This document shows positions 45,333 through 54,464 of a stretch of DNA of 64,000 nt, in pieces; position 1 is the stretch's first letter, and the number at the start of each line of letters is the position of its first letter. The notes below the pieces were generated by a model that was not told where the DNA came from, did no database searches, and was given only the letters and a program-made list of their open reading frames with translations. A program made the position numbers and the translations under genes. The DNA comes from Oscillatoriales cyanobacterium (GTDB lineage Bacteria > Cyanobacteriota > Cyanobacteriia > Cyanobacteriales > Microcoleaceae). Location of the stretch: the NCBI GenBank assembly GCA_004292955.1, contig RDXX01000009.1:62001-126000 (forward strand). The letters are read 5' to 3'.

Positions 45333-45710
45333 ATGTCTGAAGTTAATCCTCAAGTGAATACAGAATTAGATAACACTCAAACATTTGATGCTCAACAGAT
45401 AACTGAAAGCGTAGAAGCTGGAGAACAAAAGTTGCCTGAGGTTAATGTATCAGCCGACTACGAAGCTTCAAAAGAATTCAGCGTTAGCGATATCGATCGC
45501 ACGAGTGCCGGCGCCGAAGCTGCCGCTGCTGCAACTGCGCCTAAATTTGAGATTCCCGCTGCTAAAGAAATCCCAATGCCGGCAGATTCACAGGGCAATC
45601 CCGATGATTTTTTAGCGATGGCTAAGGAAGTTAACCGCACAGGTGCACCGGGCAATGTTACGGACGATTTGGTGCAAAAGGCGATCGAAATGGGTACTCC
45701 CGGCAGTTAA
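45333..45710 (+). CDS. Small acidic, probably disordered protein of unknown function (125 aa)
   Basis: The start at ATG 45333 (MSEVNPQVNTELDNTQ) has AAGGAG 8 bases upstream. The protein is strongly acidic, rich in Ala, Glu and Pro, and lacks hydrophobic core segments except the C-terminus (NPDDFLAMAKEVNRTGAPGNVTDDLVQKAIEMGTPGS), which looks foldable. No signal peptide. I recognise no family. Its divergent placement to the helical carotenoid gene is the only functional hint. Confidence 0.6.
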   Translation: MSEVNPQVNTELDNTQTFDAQQITESVEAGEQKLPEVNVSADYEASKEFSVSDIDRTSAGAEAAAAATAPKFEIPAAKEIPMPADSQGNPDDFLAMAKEVNRTGAPGNVTDDLVQKAIEMGTPGS

Positions 45711-45739
45711 TTTAGAATCGAGACTTAAATTTAGCCCTC

Positions 45740-45812
45740 TAAGGTACGTAGTTGCGCTTCAGCGCTCTTTGCTGATATTTGCTAAGAGCGCTGAAGCGCA
45801 ACTACGTACCTA
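45740..45812. repeat. GTACGTAGTTGCGC hairpin repeat
   Basis: A complete inverted repeat: AGGTACGTAGTTGCGCTTCA / GAAGCGCAACTACGTACCT. It sits between the stops of two convergent genes, a position suited to a bidirectional terminator. Confidence 0.8.
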
Positions 45813-45833
45813 ATTTGTTTAAAATTGGTATTG

Positions 45834-46931
45834 CTAATGTATCAAGTCGATCGCACGACAAATCTTGCCGATCGCGCGATCGGGCAAAATTTCCACCACC
45901 AAATCCACGCCATCGCCCTCAAGCATCGACTGAATATATAACTCAGGATGCAGTGCTTTCCAGAAATATTCCACAAACCGATTAATTTCCGACTCTGACA
46001 TTCCCGACTTCCCCGCAGCCATCATTTCCCGTTCCGCCTGATTGCGCCACACTTGAGAAAGGCGATAATCTCGGGGATACAAAACCATCAACCGATCTAA
46101 TCGGTTCCACAGTGGCAAATAGTCGTGCAGCTTCGCATTCATATCGCGCGCAAACTGACAGTCGCCCTCTGTGGAAATCGGAAACGGCGCCGCCGCCAAA
46201 AACTCGTTCAATTTGCGATCGGCGACTGGATTTACGCCGACAAACCAACCTTCAAACAGTACAATATCCGCACCGGAAATAAGTTCTGATTGACTTCGAT
46301 CGCCCGCACCTCCCCAGGCTGATTTTTCAAACCGGGGAATTTCTATTTTTTGACTGTCAAATGCTGCTAATTCCCCCGTGTGAGAAGCGCGCAACTGGTC
46401 TAAAACGGAGATTCCCAAGTCAATATCGTGAGTGCCGGGGGGGCCGCGCCAAATTAAACGCGGGTCAGCTTGTTGGAGATTTTGGCGATCGGCATAAGTC
46501 TTGTAAAGATCGTCTAAAGAAAGGCTGACTGTGGAATATCCCAATTTTCCCAGCATCAGCCTCAAAACTTGGCATAAAGTAGTTTTTCCCGTTCCTTGGA
46601 CTCCTAAAATTCCTTGAATTAAAGTCCGGTTTAAACTTTGTTTTTCAGTCGATAATTGCATCGCCAGTGGCAGCCACAGATTCCACAAACTTTCTAGAAA
46701 AACACTTGACTTGACGGGGAAAGTATGCAGTCGATCGAGTACAGACAGGAATAAATCGGTTTTGTGGCGGACAACATCGGCTGCGTTGTCAGGAGTAATG
46801 TTAAAAGCGCGCGATCGCAGATCGTCGGCAAGTTCCCAACAGGCGAGGCGATCGAAATCGGGAGCGATCGGGCGATCGCCCGATCGCCAGCGGTGTAAAA
46901 TTTCAACAGGCGTTAAAGTCGAGCCAACCAT
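45834..46931 (-). CDS. glyK: D-glycerate 3-kinase
   Basis: The 365-residue protein starts at ATG 46931 and matches the plant/cyanobacterial glycerate kinase of photorespiration, which returns glycerate to the Calvin cycle as 3-phosphoglycerate. It is a P-loop kinase: ILGVQGTGKTTLCQVL (Walker A, about 108-123), LSLDDLYKTYADRQNL, and LIWRGPPGTHDIDLG, then IEIPRFEKSAWGGAGDRS and DIVLFEGWFVGVNPV (Walker B-like). The C-terminal part is helical. Length fits the family. Confidence 0.92.
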   Translation of the reverse strand: MVGSTLTPVEILHRWRSGDRPIAPDFDRLACWELADDLRSRAFNITPDNAADVVRHKTDLFLSVLDRLHTFPVKSSVFLESLWNLWLPLAMQLSTEKQSLNRTLIQGILGVQGTGKTTLCQVLRLMLGKLGYSTVSLSLDDLYKTYADRQNLQQADPRLIWRGPPGTHDIDLGISVLDQLRASHTGELAAFDSQKIEIPRFEKSAWGGAGDRSQSELISGADIVLFEGWFVGVNPVADRKLNEFLAAAPFPISTEGDCQFARDMNAKLHDYLPLWNRLDRLMVLYPRDYRLSQVWRNQAEREMMAAGKSGMSESEINRFVEYFWKALHPELYIQSMLEGDGVDLVVEILPDRAIGKICRAIDLIH

Positions 46932-47419
46932 TGTAGATTTTAGGATTGGATAATGGGATGATATTATATCGAGTCGATTACCATAACAAAAATGGTTTGT
47001 AGTGCGGACTGAAGTCCGCTCTAACGCTGCGGACTGAAGTCCGCACTACGAACTAATTTTACTGTTTGTAGTGCGGACTGAAGTCCGCTTTCACGCTGCG
47101 GACTAAAGTCCGCACTACGAACTAATTTTACTGCGATTAATCGATCAGACACGATATGATTTAATAATAGATATCTTACAAAAGTCGTTTTAATCACATT
47201 TTGGAACGGGCAAGATGCCCATTCCACAGAAAAAAAAATTGTGGAACGGGCATCTTGCCCGTTCCTAGCTATTGTGCAAGAGGTCTAATTCAAAAATTCT
47301 GTATGAGTTGGGAGGCCGCGCGGACTGGAATTATTTTTTTAAACTTGTATCAAAACTTTCTAAGGGGAGGCTAGTTTTAGGCAAATAATATCTGCAAGCG
47401 ACAAATATTTTACCATTTT
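46932..47419. repeat. Hairpin repeat cluster between glycerate kinase and ycf20
   Basis: Two GTAGTGCGGACTGAAGTCC hairpins (46988-47066 and 47066-47127) and two AACGGGCATCTTGCCCGTT palindromes (47205-47265) lie in this stretch. No gene is recognised. Confidence 0.7.
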
Positions 47420-47752
47420 TTAAGAGCCAAGTTTGAAAGCTTCTACAAATAAATTGTAAGTCACGCCAATTTTTAGAGCATTGAGCATTTCCACCCACAA
47501 AGCACCAGCCACCAGCCGCCTGCTGCTGTAAACCAGTCGGTTCGCCAACTCGGCGAACAACACCAACATCCCGGCTACGATAATATCCCAATTAGCGGCT
47601 TGTCCGGCGATCGTCGAAAGAGCAGTTCCCAAAAAATTGCCGAACAGCAGGCTAATTACCAGCAGCGAAATCCGCCGCCAAGGATTGCTAGCCCAGCGTG
47701 CAAATTGCTCGCCCAGAACATCAATCAATCTGTTAATTCGGGTATTCTGCAT
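47420..47752 (-). CDS. ycf20: Ycf20-like protein (DUF565)
   Basis: The 110-residue protein starts at ATG 47752. It has the Ycf20 pattern: NPWRRISLLVISLLFGNFLGTALSTIAGQAANWDIIVAGMLVLFAELANRLVYSS, with two hydrophobic segments suggesting thylakoid or plasma membrane insertion. The plant homologue is tied to thermal dissipation of light energy; the cyanobacterial role is not settled. Confidence 0.85.
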   Translation of the reverse strand: MQNTRINRLIDVLGEQFARWASNPWRRISLLVISLLFGNFLGTALSTIAGQAANWDIIVAGMLVLFAELANRLVYSSRRLVAGALWVEMLNALKIGVTYNLFVEAFKLGS

Positions 47753-48146
47753 AAAAGTTAAAAGTTATGCGGATGAGTCAGTCGATTTTAGATTTTAGAT
47801 TTTAGATTTTAGATTTACTTGCAGGATTGAATCTGCTGGGAGATTGAACAGGAGTCTCAAGTTTTTGGCTAGATCCTCAAGAGTATCGGGGCTTGTAGCT
47901 GTTTTTGAGCGGGGTTAAAAAATGCCGATCGCGAACAACCCCAAATCCTTACCGGATCAGTATCCGGCAATGTCAAGTCTCAAATTTAACATCTAAAATG
48001 GTATTGAGCGATCTGGAGCTTTATAGCCCCGAACCGTCAAGTAATTAAGTGTAGCTGTATCTTGTGGCACAGTAGCCCCGGATTCTACATTCAAGATTGG
48101 TAGGACTAATTGCAGGGGTGCAGTCTATCCTTTAAGCATAAAATTT
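47753..48146. other. Intergenic region with AATCTAA repeat
   Basis: It has an AATCTAA-type array (complement, 47787-47816). No gene or RNA is recognised; the promoters of the two divergent flanking genes must lie here. Confidence 0.4.
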
Positions 48147-48716
48147 ATGAAACTTCAAAATTACCAGATATTAATTGGAATGGCGATCGTTCTATTTACA
48201 GGAATGTTTCTCGGACGTTTTGAAATCACCATCTCCAACGGTGCAAATCGATCGAGCGATTTGCCCTCAGCAGCCACCGCACTCCCCCCAACACCCCCGG
48301 TTTCGAGAGTCGCGACAGGTGCCGCAGACACCGCTAGCAAGCCCAAACCCGAGTTACCCCCAGAAGCAGAGGAAGAAAGCAATTCCTCAATCCCTGTCAA
48401 TGGCAAAGCTGCCGGCAGTTTGCGAGTCAGCAACCGCAGCGAACACCCAGTGCGAGTGGCCTTGCTGTCGAAACGGCAAACCGAGAAATCCTACGGAAAA
48501 CCGGCCCACTGGGATTTTGCGCCGGGGGAAGGTGGTGGTAAGGGACTGATGCTATCGCTGCCGGAGGGCAAGTTAAAAGTCAAACAGGGAGACATTCTGG
48601 TGGTTTTTGCTCAGGATGGTTCCCGCCGCTACTGGGGGCCTTACGTCGCCGGGGAGACAGCCTCGCCCGCTTGGAATCCCAAAGCCGAAGAATGGCAATT
48701 AACTTTGCAGCAGTGA
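48147..48716 (+). CDS. Membrane-anchored hypothetical protein
   Basis: The 189-residue protein has one N-terminal membrane helix (YQILIGMAIVLFTGMFLGRF), a long Pro/Ala/Ser/Glu linker (about 33-90), and a C-terminal globular part of about 95 residues that is beta-rich: LRVSNRSEHPVRVALLSKR, HWDFAPGEGGGKGLMLSLPEG, KVKQGDILVVFAQDGSRRYWGPYV. The globular part is likely outside the cytoplasm. I do not recognise a named family. Confidence 0.65.
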   Translation: MKLQNYQILIGMAIVLFTGMFLGRFEITISNGANRSSDLPSAATALPPTPPVSRVATGAADTASKPKPELPPEAEEESNSSIPVNGKAAGSLRVSNRSEHPVRVALLSKRQTEKSYGKPAHWDFAPGEGGGKGLMLSLPEGKLKVKQGDILVVFAQDGSRRYWGPYVAGETASPAWNPKAEEWQLTLQQ

Positions 48717-48962
48717 AAGCTTAGCTGCGGGCTGAGATTTTGATTGAGAAACCCGGTTTCTGCGGTTTTGTTGAGAACGGTGCAAGATTTGAATTGAACC
48801 TGAGATATTGCGTTTTTCAAGAGCGGGCCCGACACCCCACAAGAAGCTTGATGTCTTGTGGAACAGGCATCTTGCCTGTTCTTGAGAACGCTGCAAGATT
48901 TGAATTGAACCGGATTAGATCGAATTCCCAGTTTCGAGAAGGCAATTTTTCGGTAGACTTCT

Positions 48963-50897
48963 ATGCGAGTTAAAATTTTAAATCTAAAATCGCAGGAAGT
49001 TTGGGTGAAGGAAGTTATTAAAAATTTGTCAGAATATTACAGGCATCGGCCGATGGTACCTTTGTTGCTATCGGTGTTGTGGCTGTGCGCGATCGCCTGG
49101 GTAGCTTTCTTGTGGAATCTGGGTAACATCGGCTTAGTTGACGAAACCGAACCGCTGTTTGCTGAAGCCGCCCGTCAAATGACGGTGACAGGGGATTGGA
49201 TCACTCCTTATTTCAACAGCGAAACCAGGTTTGACAAGCCGCCGTTGATTTACTGGCTGATGGCGGTGGCTTACCACACTCTGGGCGTTAACGAGTGGGC
49301 TGTGCGCCTTCCGTCGGCTTTTTGTGCGATCGCCCTGACTTGCCTCGGATTCTACACTCTATCGAAAACAGAAGGAAGAAGGAAGAAGGAAGAAGGAAGA
49401 GGGAATGAGGAAGAAGGAAGAGTGAATGAGGAAGAAGCAAAATTCTCCCAATCTCCCAATCTCCCCCTCTTTCTTTCTACTCCTTGGATTGGTGCGGCAT
49501 TAATAGCTTTAAATCCCCAAACTATTGCCTGGGGGCGGACTGGCGTTTCTGATATGCTATTAGTTGCCTGTATTTGTTCGTCACTTTTGGCATTTTTTCT
49601 CGGTTACACGCTAGAAGAACAGAGAGAAAAAGCAGAACTTTCCACCATTTCTGCTGGGCGATTTCCCAATAAATGGTATTTGACTTGTTACGTACTAATT
49701 GCCTTAGCAATTCTGGCTAAGGGGCCTGTGGGAATTGTCATCCCAGCGATGATTATTGGTAGCTTCGGGCTGTATTTGGGAAATTTTCGGCAACTTTGGC
49801 GCGAAATGCGTCCGCTGTCGGGAATCTTGATTATTTTGGCGATCGCCCTACCTTGGTTTATTCTCGTTACTTTAGCCAACGGTGAAACTTATATTGACAG
49901 TTTTTTCGGCTATCACAATTTCCAGCGTTTTACTGGAGTAGTCAACAAGCACTCGGCGCCTTGGTATTTTTACTTTTTTGTAGTGCTCGTCGGTTTTGCG
50001 CCTTGGTCGATTTATTTGCCGGTGGCGATCGCGCGTACCCGTTTTTGGCAGCGCAGTTACTGGCGCCGTCAAGCGCGATCGGCACAATTAAGTTTATTTG
50101 CCCTATTTTGGTTCGGCTGCATCTTTGGATTTTTCACGCTCGCCGTGACAAAATTGCCTAGTTATGTATTGCCTTTACTGCCCGCCGCAGCCATTTTGGT
50201 AACGCTGCTGTGGAGCGATATTATTGCAGGCAAGCAACCACAAAACAGACCGGGAAAGTTAGAGAAAAAACCAAATTCTTTACCGCGAGGGCTGTTAGTT
50301 ACATACATTTTCAATATCGTATTTTTACTGATTATAGCCGGAGCAACTTTCTACTGCTACAACTGGCTCGGAGATGACCCGGCAATGCCCAATTTTCCGC
50401 AAGCAATTCAGCAGTCGGGATTGCTGATGGTTGGCGGTACGATTTGGATAACGGCGGCTGGGGCGATCGCGCTTTTACTCTGGAAACGTCAACAACGCTG
50501 GATTTTGGTTGTTAACTTCATCGGGTTTGTAGCATTTATCATATTTGGTCTGACTCCCGCCTACAATTTGGTCGATCTCAACCGCCAGTTACCTCTAAGA
50601 GAGTTAGCGAAGGTTGTTGTCCAACAAAAACTGCCGGGAGAAGAGTTGATGATGATTGGTTTCTGGAAACCAAGTCTAGTTTTTTATACCCAAGATCCGG
50701 TGACTTTCTACCGACTTCCCAGAGGCGCAAAAGACTACATCGAGGAATCCAACAACCACACTTCTCCGACGATTCTAGTGCTGGGATATCCACACAAGTT
50801 TGTGGAATTCGGATTGCAGCCAAATCAATATCAGTTGTTGGACAGTCGCGGCGCGTACCAACTGGCGAGGGTTCCGAGAAAGGCGTTTTTGAATTAG
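48963..50897 (+). CDS. Glycosyltransferase family 39 / ArnT-like membrane protein with an inserted repeat
   Basis: The 644-residue protein has about 10-12 membrane helices and the GT-C signature near the N-terminus: NIGLVDETEPLFAEAARQM with the acidic pair, then GDWITPYFNSETRFDKPPLIYWLM. It should transfer sugars from a polyprenyl-phosphate donor to a lipid or protein acceptor outside the cytoplasm. Residues about 137-160 are a charged low-complexity stretch (EGRRKKEEGRGNEEE) encoded by a GGAAGAA repeat array that kept the frame. The first ten codons also contain an AATCTAA-like unit, so the true start may lie at the later MVPLLLSV methionine. Confidence 0.88.
   Translation: MRVKILNLKSQEVWVKEVIKNLSEYYRHRPMVPLLLSVLWLCAIAWVAFLWNLGNIGLVDETEPLFAEAARQMTVTGDWITPYFNSETRFDKPPLIYWLMAVAYHTLGVNEWAVRLPSAFCAIALTCLGFYTLSKTEGRRKKEEGRGNEEEGRVNEEEAKFSQSPNLPLFLSTPWIGAALIALNPQTIAWGRTGVSDMLLVACICSSLLAFFLGYTLEEQREKAELSTISAGRFPNKWYLTCYVLIALAILAKGPVGIVIPAMIIGSFGLYLGNFRQLWREMRPLSGILIILAIALPWFILVTLANGETYIDSFFGYHNFQRFTGVVNKHSAPWYFYFFVVLVGFAPWSIYLPVAIARTRFWQRSYWRRQARSAQLSLFALFWFGCIFGFFTLAVTKLPSYVLPLLPAAAILVTLLWSDIIAGKQPQNRPGKLEKKPNSLPRGLLVTYIFNIVFLLIIAGATFYCYNWLGDDPAMPNFPQAIQQSGLLMVGGTIWITAAGAIALLLWKRQQRWILVVNFIGFVAFIIFGLTPAYNLVDLNRQLPLRELAKVVVQQKLPGEELMMIGFWKPSLVFYTQDPVTFYRLPRGAKDYIEESNNHTSPTILVLGYPHKFVEFGLQPNQYQLLDSRGAYQLARVPRKAFLN
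49369..49437. repeat. GGAAGAA repeat array within the glycosyltransferase gene
   Basis: About ten GAAGGAA/GGAAGAA-like units, degenerate toward the 3' end, form an in-frame insertion in a coding region. The same heptamer is intergenic at 40757-40797. Confidence 0.8.
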
Positions 50898-51089
50898 TGT
50901 ATTGTACTGCGGTTTTGGCGATCGAGCGTCAGACCAGGTATGATGTTGAAATTGCGGTACAATCCGATCGGCTTAGAAACATAACTTTGGCGAAAATGTG
51001 GTATAATATCTACACGAGAGTGTTATACCACAGTTGCGGTATGATTGATAGTGATATGGCAAGTTCATACTTAAATCGCCCAAAGTAAA

Positions 51090-51743
51090 ATGTCATACTC
51101 AGCTTTAGCAAACATAGTATTTGCGGTGGGACGAACAGGAGCAAACGGGGTACAGTTGCTTGGTACAGCGACTCTACTAAATAGTCCAGGAAGGTTTGTT
51201 ACTGCTGCCCATGTTACTAATAAAGATGACCAGAATCTAGTCGTGGTTCTAAGAAATTACAATTCGATTGAGGACTATCAAGATACTTCTGATTCTCAAG
51301 TTCAGGTAATTCCAGTTCGCATTGAAGCTATTGATCCCTTCACAGATTTGTGTATTTTGTCGGCTGATATTGATCAGTCTTCTAACCTATCAATAGGTAG
51401 CACAGATATTCTAAACGTGAGCAGTGTTGTTGATATTTTTGGTTATCCTCACGCAGATCATGGGAGATTGGTACTTACTCATCAACGAACTGAGATCGGT
51501 GCAAGAATCTTAATAAAAAATGGAGTAGTGAAAACCAAGCACGTCGTGCTGAATACTCAGGCTCGCCCAGGTCAATCTGGAAGCCCTATATTTTCTGCAT
51601 ACACTACTACAGTAGTTGCTATTCTAATTGGGTCATATGCTCCAGGTGGTGGAGGTGGTATTTCATTGGGTGGGGTAGATCCGCATACCCTCCATCAAAC
51701 TACTCATGCGGTCTCTGTTGAGTACGTTAGGGAAATGTTGTAG
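51090..51743 (+). CDS. Trypsin-like serine protease, cytosolic, first gene of a toxin-linked module
   Basis: The 217-residue protein has no signal peptide and no PDZ domain. The chymotrypsin-fold triad is visible: His41 in RFVTAAHV, Asp86 in DPFTDLCIL, Ser163 in PGQSGSPIF (in place of the usual GDSG). It is followed after 2 bp by the YefM-fusion gene, and the toxin gene overlaps that. Such lone trypsin-like domains next to dedicated partner proteins are known from bacterial conflict systems. I infer that it may cleave the partner; no cleavage site is evident. Confidence 0.82.
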   Translation: MSYSALANIVFAVGRTGANGVQLLGTATLLNSPGRFVTAAHVTNKDDQNLVVVLRNYNSIEDYQDTSDSQVQVIPVRIEAIDPFTDLCILSADIDQSSNLSIGSTDILNVSSVVDIFGYPHADHGRLVLTHQRTEIGARILIKNGVVKTKHVVLNTQARPGQSGSPIFSAYTTTVVAILIGSYAPGGGGGISLGGVDPHTLHQTTHAVSVEYVREML

Positions 51744-51745
51744 AT

Positions 51746-52324
51746 ATGGAAAATAAATTAGCACAAGTATTTCAGATTGACAGTGAAGAGTGGCTCGCAA
51801 CGCTGCCTAAATACCAACAAAATAGGATAAAGCAGCTAGTGGATTCCACTAACTCTTACGAAGAGGCAGCGAAACAGTGGCTCAATGCAATGCCAGAGAA
51901 CACATTCCCATTAGGAGCAGAACAAGCAAAAAATGTATTTATTGAAAAAGTCCGCGATGAAATCGAAAAATTCTTAAGTGGCAATGAAAAATATGCTGAT
52001 GAACAACAACGGCTAGTTTCTTCGTCAGAGGTACTACAAAAAACTTTTGTGAGTTCTGTTTCAGCAGCAATTGCCCCAGCAATAGGCATAGCAGCAGCCT
52101 ACGTCATGCCTGTAATTGTTCTTGAATTAATGACAATGAGTAAGATTGCGGATAGAGCGGTTGTGATTGCAGGAGAAACTAGCAATGCAGCGTTATTGTC
52201 TGAATCTGACTGGACATCGGTACAAGAAACACTGTATCTTCTGTCAATACCTGGGATGCGGGAATCGATTCGGGAAGGACTGGCAACGCCAATTGAGGAG
52301 TGCGATCGGGAGTTGAAGTGGTGA
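51746..52324 (+). CDS. Novel helical/hydrophobic domain fused to a YefM-type antitoxin C-terminus
   Basis: The 192-residue protein has two parts. Residues about 131-192 (ADRAVVIAGETSNAALLSESDW, ETLYLLSIPGMRESIREGL, TPIEECDRELKW) are the toxin-binding part of the YefM/Phd antitoxin family. The N-terminal DNA-binding part of YefM is absent. In its place is a 130-residue helical domain (WLATLPKYQQNRIKQLV, EEAAKQWLNAMP, EKVRDEIEKFL) ending in a hydrophobic stretch (about 104-129; SAAIAPAIGIAAAYVMPVIVLELM) that could be a membrane helix. I know no family for the N-terminus. The toxin gene overlaps the end by 4 bp (GTGA). Confidence 0.72.
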   Translation: MENKLAQVFQIDSEEWLATLPKYQQNRIKQLVDSTNSYEEAAKQWLNAMPENTFPLGAEQAKNVFIEKVRDEIEKFLSGNEKYADEQQRLVSSSEVLQKTFVSSVSAAIAPAIGIAAAYVMPVIVLELMTMSKIADRAVVIAGETSNAALLSESDWTSVQETLYLLSIPGMRESIREGLATPIEECDRELKW

Positions 52325-52587
52325 GTTGGAATATATTCTATACCAAGCAGGCACAGAAAGATGCCAAAAAGCTGGCTTCTAGCAATTTACGAGACAAAGC
52401 GCAAGAGTTACTAGACATTATTCAAACCAATCCGTTTCAGCATCCGCCACCCTACAAGAAATTGGTGGGAGATTTGGAAGGTGCATATTCACGGCGAATC
52501 AACATTCAGCACCGTCTGGTGTACGAAGTGATTGAGTCAGAGAATACGGTAAAAATTTTGCAGATGTGGACGCATTATGATGAGTAG
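52321..52587 (+). CDS. yoeB: YoeB-family toxin (ribosome-dependent mRNA interferase)
   Basis: I choose GTG 52321, giving a GTGA overlap with the preceding stop and GGGAG 9 bases upstream; in-frame GTGs at 52300 and 52318 would add up to 7 residues. The 88-residue protein matches Txe/YoeB: WNIFYTKQAQKDAKKLASSNLRDKAQELLDII, PPYKKLVGDLEGAYSRRINIQHRLVYEV, and the catalytic C-terminal MWTHYDE (His and Tyr retained). The expected antitoxin YefM is represented by the C-terminus of the upstream fusion protein. Confidence 0.92.
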   Translation: MSWNIFYTKQAQKDAKKLASSNLRDKAQELLDIIQTNPFQHPPPYKKLVGDLEGAYSRRINIQHRLVYEVIESENTVKILQMWTHYDE

Positions 52588-52703
52588 TGTTTCTCACAGG
52601 TTAAGGAATACAGGAGTAGGTCGATCGCCATTTAGACTGGTAACTGAGCAAACCATATGTGCCATAATCAGCCATATTATTTGAAGTGCGATCGCCCGAA
52701 CCT

Positions 52704-54464
52704 ATGGATGCGCTCATCGGCAAAACTTTACAGGGTGGAAAGTACACCCTCGAACAAGAATTGGGACGCGGTGGCTTTGGAATTACCTTCAAGGCAACTC
52801 ACCGCTATTTAGGACAGCCTGTCGTTATTAAAACCCTCAACGAATCCCTGCGGCGACAACCAAATTTTGCCGAGTTCGATCGCAAGTTTCAAGACGAAGC
52901 AAGGCGGTTGGCTTCCTGCGTCCATCCGAATATAGTGCGCGTCAGCGACTTCTTTGTCGAAGACGGACAGCCTTACATGGTAATGGACTACATAGCCGGT
53001 CAGAATTTGGGCGATGTAGTCGGTACAAACAATCCCCTCCCCGAAAATCTGGCAATTCTCTACATCACTCAAATTGGGGCTGCTTTGAAAGCAGTTCATC
53101 AAAAGGGTTTGCTGCATCGAGATATCAAACCCCAAAACATTTTATTGCGCCAAGGTACTCAGGAAGTCGTGCTGATCGATTTTGGCATTTCCCGCGAGTT
53201 TACAGCAGGTGCAACTCAAAGTCACACTAATATGGTGTCCGACGGTTACGCACCACCAGAACAGTATTTCGCCCAAGGAAAATATACGCCAGCCACCGAT
53301 GTTTACGGGCTAGCGGCGACGCTTTACACTTTACTCACAGCCAGGGTGCCCGTGGCTGCCATTTTGCGTACCAGTCAGCCGATGCCTTCACCCCGCGACT
53401 TGCGGCCAGACTTAAGTGTGACTGTGAGTCAAGCGGTGATGCGGGGGATGACGGTAGAGGCTCAAAATCGCCCTGCTAGCGTGGATGAGTGGCTGTCGCT
53501 GCTGCACGGGCAGGGTGCAGGGTCGGACACCGGGCCGACGCTGGCGGTGATGCCGGGACACGGCCCTCAGTCGCCTGCAACTCTTAAAACAGCGCCTGCT
53601 GTGGTGACGAATGGGGGCAGCAACCGCAAGGTTTGGTTGATTTTGGCGTTTGTGACGATCGCACTTATATTCGGTGGTTTAGTCGGGATTGCGAGGATTT
53701 TCTTCAACGGACAATCTTCGGAACCGGCACCGGTGGCGAAGGACGATCGCACTTCCACCCCCGCAGATCCAGACGCACGCACCAGCCCCATACCAATTCC
53801 CACTCCCACACCCGCACCAATTCCCCCTCGCCGAGAAACTCCGTCGCCTGCTGCTGAAACTCCCGCGCCAACTCCAACTCGAACTCCAACTCCAACTCCC
53901 GCGCCAACTCCAACTCCGGCCCCAACTCCAGCACCAACAACAACTCCAACACCTGAGGCTGGGAAACCCACACCAGCGGAAAAACTGGTTGACAAGCAAT
54001 TGCCGCCCGATCGATCGCCCCCACCCAGCGAAAAACCCGGAACCGGTTATCAGAAGACTCCCACTATCCCAGGGTTTGCCGTTGGTACGCCGGAAAGTCA
54101 GATTGTAAGTGCACTGGGAGATCCCACAGACTCTCAATCCCGCGGCTATTGGCCGAATACTCGCACCGCACTTTATGAATTGCTGCCGAACCGGGTGACT
54201 CTCGGCTATATTTACGATCGCAATTCCGAACAACTCGTGCAAACAGAGGGTTCTTTTGCCCAGTCGGTGGACGATTTGGTAGTCCGAACCGCGTTAAACG
54301 GCATGGTGGGCGGCGCAGATAAGGAGATTTTGCAAGGGTTCCGGGACGTGCAGCAACGTCGCACCAATCGGTTTAATTTTCAGAAAGGTTCGTTGAAAGG
54401 GACGATCGAACGCAACAATCGCGATCGAATTTACATCGGCGTCTGGGACAAAACTTTGCATTAG
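52704..54464 (+). CDS. Hanks-type Ser/Thr protein kinase with Pro-rich periplasmic stalk
   Basis: The start at ATG 52704 ([20 protein letters not shown]) gives 586 residues. The kinase domain (1-270) has the glycine loop [12 protein letters not shown], Lys in [23 protein letters not shown] and the APE-like GYAPPEQY. A membrane helix (about 316-336; [20 protein letters not shown]) separates it from an extracytoplasmic region that starts with a Pro/Thr-rich tract (about 365-440) made of TPTP and APTP units. The C-terminal 120 residues form a globular domain ([41 protein letters not shown]) that is common behind cyanobacterial kinases of this type. Confidence 0.92.
   Translation: MDALIGKTLQGGKYTLEQELGRGGFGITFKATHRYLGQPVVIKTLNESLRRQPNFAEFDRKFQDEARRLASCVHPNIVRVSDFFVEDGQPYMVMDYIAGQNLGDVVGTNNPLPENLAILYITQIGAALKAVHQKGLLHRDIKPQNILLRQGTQEVVLIDFGISREFTAGATQSHTNMVSDGYAPPEQYFAQGKYTPATDVYGLAATLYTLLTARVPVAAILRTSQPMPSPRDLRPDLSVTVSQAVMRGMTVEAQNRPASVDEWLSLLHGQGAGSDTGPTLAVMPGHGPQSPATLKTAPAVVTNGGSNRKVWLILAFVTIALIFGGLVGIARIFFNGQSSEPAPVAKDDRTSTPADPDARTSPIPIPTPTPAPIPPRRETPSPAAETPAPTPTRTPTPTPAPTPTPAPTPAPTTTPTPEAGKPTPAEKLVDKQLPPDRSPPPSEKPGTGYQKTPTIPGFAVGTPESQIVSALGDPTDSQSRGYWPNTRTALYELLPNRVTLGYIYDRNSEQLVQTEGSFAQSVDDLVVRTALNGMVGGADKEILQGFRDVQQRRTNRFNFQKGSLKGTIERNNRDRIYIGVWDKTLH

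Noticed and set aside
50897-51088. 63-codon frame just before the protease gene
   Set aside because: It overlaps the glycosyltransferase stop, has no ribosome binding site, and spans a palindromic promoter-like patch (ATGTGGTATAA...TTATACCACAG); more likely leader of the protease module.
53567-54242. Several long frames on the minus strand across the Pro/Thr repeat region of the kinase
   Set aside because: They are shadows of the low-complexity ACTCCAACT repeat and encode Gly/Val/Ser runs without coding logic.
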